Positions 16,537 to 18,442 of a stretch of DNA of 18,442 nucleotides are shown piece after piece. Every line of letters begins with the position of its first letter. The first letter of the stretch is position 1. The stretch comes from SLFT01 sp964493075 (lineage in GTDB: Bacteria > Hydrogenedentota > Hydrogenedentia > Hydrogenedentales > CAITNO01). The notes under the pieces were generated by a model. It ran no database searches. It was not told where the DNA came from and was given only the letters and a program-made list of their open reading frames with translations. Made by a program: the position numbers and the translations under genes. The stretch is from the NCBI GenBank assembly GCA_964493075.1, contig CAZBNU010000070.1, forward strand, positions 1 to 18,442, read 5' to 3'.

Positions 16537-16629
16537 TTTCGTAGGCGTACCTTCCCAGGTGCGCCATCTTTCTGCTCCAAAAGAATAAAATAATCACCCT
16601 AGCGCACCTGGGAAGGTACGCCTACGAAA
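16537..16629. repeat. Perfect 28-bp inverted repeat with 37-base AT-rich spacer
   Basis: Arms 16537-16564 and 16602-16629 are exact reverse complements (outer end TTTCGTAGGCGTACC, inner end GGTGCGC). The 37-base spacer (16565-16601) is AT-rich. It stands 31 bases after the GH31 stop; no T-run follows either arm, so it is not a standard terminator, although a transcript would fold strongly here. The core CGTAGGCG is shared as CGTAGACG with the hairpin at 12526, suggesting a repeat family. Confidence 0.9.
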
Positions 16630-16701
16630 ATAAATCCCTGAATGAGTTGCGATTCGCAGAGGAAAGCGATATACTATCCATTGTGGCGGAACACCTCTAA
16701 T

Positions 16702-16732
16702 TTGGCGTTTCGACCACAATAAATGGTATACT
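16702..16732 (+). promoter_or_regulatory. Candidate promoter of the zinc-ribbon/SPOR operon
   Basis: TATACT at 16727-16732 is a plausible -10 box; TTGGCG at 16702-16707 could be the -35, with a rather long 19-base spacer. An overlapping TATACA (16732-16737) is an alternative -10. The stretch lies 34 bases before the gene at 16766. Confidence 0.35.
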
Positions 16733-16765
16733 ATACATAAATCACCCTTGATATAAAGTGTTGTT

Positions 16766-17350
16766 ATGGAAATAAAAATCAGTAAATGTTCGGCGAAATG
16801 TTACGCCTGCGAACGGTCCTTCGCCCACGAAGAAAAAGTGCATTCGCTGGTAGTGTCCGATGAGGATACGCTGGTGCGTCGGGACTACTGTACCCCTTGT
16901 CATTCCGAGTTACAGCAGCCACAAGTATTTTGTTCGTGGAATGTACACTTCAGCGATCCCAAGGCACTGGAAGCGGAACAACACGAAGCCTTCTCCCCGT
17001 TGCGCCGCCTTTTCTATGATTTGGCGGTGTTGCAGGAGCGCAACCAACTGGCGCAGGCCTATCTGGCTGCGCAACTGCTGAAACGTCAGAAGGTATTTCG
17101 CCAGATTAAAGAGTCTGAAGAAAACGATGGCGCCGAAAAGGTTACCCTCTTTTTGGACCGCGTTGGCAATCGGCTGATTGAAACGCGGGACCTGAACTTT
17201 ACATACACCGAATTGGATGAGGCACGCGTCCATCTGATGGCGCAACTGCAGGAACTGGAAGCACCGCCACCGACACCTGTGGCGGAAACAAATGTCGAAT
17301 CACAACAATCGGAGCAGACAGAAGAGCATGTCCAGACTACAATATGCTGA
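16766..17350 (+). CDS. Zinc-ribbon-type protein of unknown function
   Basis: 194 residues. Cysteines C8, C12, C15, C42, C45 and C56, with two CxxC pairs (CYAC, CTPC), suggest a small zinc-binding N-terminal domain. It is followed by a helical stretch with many Glu/Lys/Arg and Leu (residues 70-125), a short mixed region, and a low-complexity acidic tail (residues 175-194). No enzyme motif is seen. The ribosome site before the ATG is weak. The gene overlaps the SPOR gene by 23 bases, so the two are very likely translated from one transcript. Confidence 0.7.
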   Translation: MEIKISKCSAKCYACERSFAHEEKVHSLVVSDEDTLVRRDYCTPCHSELQQPQVFCSWNVHFSDPKALEAEQHEAFSPLRRLFYDLAVLQERNQLAQAYLAAQLLKRQKVFRQIKESEENDGAEKVTLFLDRVGNRLIETRDLNFTYTELDEARVHLMAQLQELEAPPPTPVAETNVESQQSEQTEEHVQTTIC

Positions 17351-18212
17351 CAACAGGGGAAACAAAAACACCTTCATCGCTGAAGTCACAAAGGGGCAGT
17401 TGATTGTCATTATCTGCCTGTGCCTGTTTGTGGCCATGGCGTGCTTTGGCGTGGGCATCCTGGTCGCCCGAATGGATCCTTCTTTGGAGGGGGCCGACGG
17501 CGCCGCACCGTTAGCCACCGCCGAAGGAACAGAAACACCGGAGATGGAAACCTATACCACCCCTGCCTTTGGCGACGATGCAGAAAAAGCGCCAGCAGCC
17601 ACAACACCCCGAGCACAGCGCACCCCGGAAACACCGCCACCGCGTAATCCGTTCACGGATAACACGCCACGGATGACGGCGCTTCCCCCGCTATCGCCCT
17701 ACCGTTCGTTGCCTGTGCAGGCGGAAGCACCCACACGCATCCCGCGACCGGACACCCCTGCGGTAACCACAGCAGCACCACCAGCGGCGACAACCGCCAC
17801 TTCACCGCCAGCAACGGCAGCCCCGGCGCTTACTCCCATTGACCCGATAGAACCGCCTGTCATGGATGCACCTGTGGCCACAGCAGCAGCGACGCCTGCA
17901 CCCGCGCCCGTAGCCGCTCCCAAACCCGAGCCCGTAAAACCAGTTTCAGCGCCCACGGCCACTTCGAACGCCGGGAAGTTCGGCGTACAACTTGCCGCAT
18001 TCAGTGGCAGTGACCGGCGTGCCCGCGCTGAATCCTTTCAACGTAAGGTCAAATCCGAGTTTAAGGTGGATGCCGCCATTATCCCCTCCAGTGACGATGT
18101 GCATTATCGCGTGATTGCTGGCAGCTTCCCCACACGGGAGGCCGCGTCCGCCGCCTGCACAGAACTGAAAAGCAAAACCGGATTGAACGAGGCGTTTGTG
18201 CGCCCGCTCTAG
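17328..18212 (+). CDS. SPOR-domain membrane protein
   Basis: 294 residues from the ATG at 17328, preceded by AGAAGAG; an earlier in-frame ATG at 17292 has a weaker site. A short cytoplasmic tail leads to one membrane helix (residues 23-48, GQLIVIICLCLFVAMACFGV), a long Pro/Ala/Thr-rich linker (residues 60-215), and a C-terminal SPOR domain (KFGVQLAAFSGSD...AFVRPL, residues 217-294). SPOR domains bind glycan strands of peptidoglycan lacking stem peptides, mostly at the septum, so the protein probably acts in cell division or wall remodelling, with the linker spanning the periplasm. The linker differs in base use from its neighbours because of the ACC/GCA-rich codons. Confidence 0.9.
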   Translation: MSRLQYADNRGNKNTFIAEVTKGQLIVIICLCLFVAMACFGVGILVARMDPSLEGADGAAPLATAEGTETPEMETYTTPAFGDDAEKAPAATTPRAQRTPETPPPRNPFTDNTPRMTALPPLSPYRSLPVQAEAPTRIPRPDTPAVTTAAPPAATTATSPPATAAPALTPIDPIEPPVMDAPVATAAATPAPAPVAAPKPEPVKPVSAPTATSNAGKFGVQLAAFSGSDRRARAESFQRKVKSEFKVDAAIIPSSDDVHYRVIAGSFPTREAASAACTELKSKTGLNEAFVRPL

Positions 18213-18230
18213 TACACCGCTATCATTTTG

Positions 18231-18300
18231 GACGGATTAGACGGATTGGACGAATTATTGTTTCATGAGTCCCATTAGTCTCATGAGTCCCATAGTTCGT
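18231..18300. repeat. Short tandem repeats: 9-bp x3 and 18-bp x2
   Basis: GACGGATTA, GACGGATTG and GACGAATTA follow each other at 18231-18257. Then TCATGAGTCCCAT occurs at 18263-18275 and again 18 bases on at 18281-18293. The block lies between the SPOR gene and the next gene. No terminator or promoter is evident in it. Confidence 0.8.
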
Positions 18301-18329
18301 GTGTTCTAAGAAATATCGGAGAAACGTGA

Positions 18330-18442
18330 GTGGACAAAGTCGCCGTCATAGGGCCGGGGGCGTTGGGGTGCCTTTTCGCGGCACGTCTTGCCCAGGCCGG
18401 GGTTCAGGTTTCCCTGGTGGATTACCGGAGAGATCGAGCAGC
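18330..18442 (+). CDS. panE: 2-dehydropantoate 2-reductase-like protein, N terminus only
   Basis: A GTG start at 18330, 8 bases after GGAG, opens a frame to the window edge (37 codons). The protein begins MDKVAVIGPGALGCLFAARL, with the Rossmann motif GxGxxG (GPGALG) and then AQAGVQVSLVDYRRDRA, as in the ApbA/PanE family of NADPH-dependent ketopantoate reductases for pantothenate synthesis. Only the nucleotide-binding start is visible, so another member of this dehydrogenase family is possible. Confidence 0.75.
   Translation, partial: MDKVAVIGPGALGCLFAARLAQAGVQVSLVDYRRDRA

Noticed and set aside
15318..16580. 420-residue minus-strand open frame opposite GH31
   Set aside because: Antisense to GH31 catalytic motifs; it also runs into the inverted repeat.
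16537..16629. Intrinsic terminator of the GH5-GH31 operon
   Set aside because: No T-run follows the right arm, and a 37-base loop is too large; kept as a repeat.

Overview
The window looks like part of a chromosome from an anaerobic, heterotrophic bacterium, probably from an environmental or metagenome-assembled genome. The protein types (a Tat-exported Gfo/Idh/MocA oxidoreductase, a very large exported HEAT plus FG-GAP protein, membrane-linked glycoside hydrolases, a SPOR protein) and the intergenic short-repeat tracts recall Lentisphaerota, Planctomycetota or Hydrogenedentota-like lineages. That placement is inference; no rRNA or marker gene is present. A class I hybrid cluster protein with a dedicated ferredoxin points to an anaerobic or microaerobic life.

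Layout. (1) 1-2010, minus strand: an EVE-domain gene followed, in the same reading frame and separated only by one TAG codon, by a McrB-type AAA+ GTPase that runs off the left edge. Together they look like one EVE-McrB modification-dependent restriction subunit split by an amber codon. A tiny ORF with a strong ribosome binding site lies upstream. (2) 2060-6948, minus strand: a two-gene operon of a 1191-residue exported HEAT/FG-GAP protein and a Tat-signal oxidoreductase, 2 bases apart. (3) 6949-7208: divergent regulatory region with an operator-like repeat on the minus side and a CRP/FNR-type palindrome plus -10 on the plus side. (4) 7209-10828, plus strand: frdX-like ferredoxin, a 425-base gap holding a 21-unit hexamer repeat, hcp, then a class I methyltransferase. 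This is a nitrosative/redox stress module. (5) 10947-12389: a probable lipoprotein (plus) converging on a DUF169 gene (minus). (6) 12390-12672: divergent gap with a perfect 17-bp hairpin. (7) 12673-16505, plus strand: GH5 endoglycoceramidase-like hydrolase, small four-helix membrane protein, membrane-anchored GH31 hydrolase, tightly spaced; a glycoside or glycolipid degradation operon. (8) 16506-16765: gap with a 28-bp inverted repeat. (9) 16766-18212: zinc-ribbon protein overlapping a SPOR-domain membrane protein. (10) 18213-18442: short tandem repeats and then the start of a ketopantoate reductase-like gene cut by the right edge.

The strongest points for follow-up are the in-frame amber between the EVE and McrB halves, the well-placed CRP/FNR-like box of the ferredoxin-hcp module, the codon-diverged internal peptide duplication in the ferredoxin, and the families of intergenic repeats. 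No clearly undescribed multi-gene system is proven by the sequence alone.
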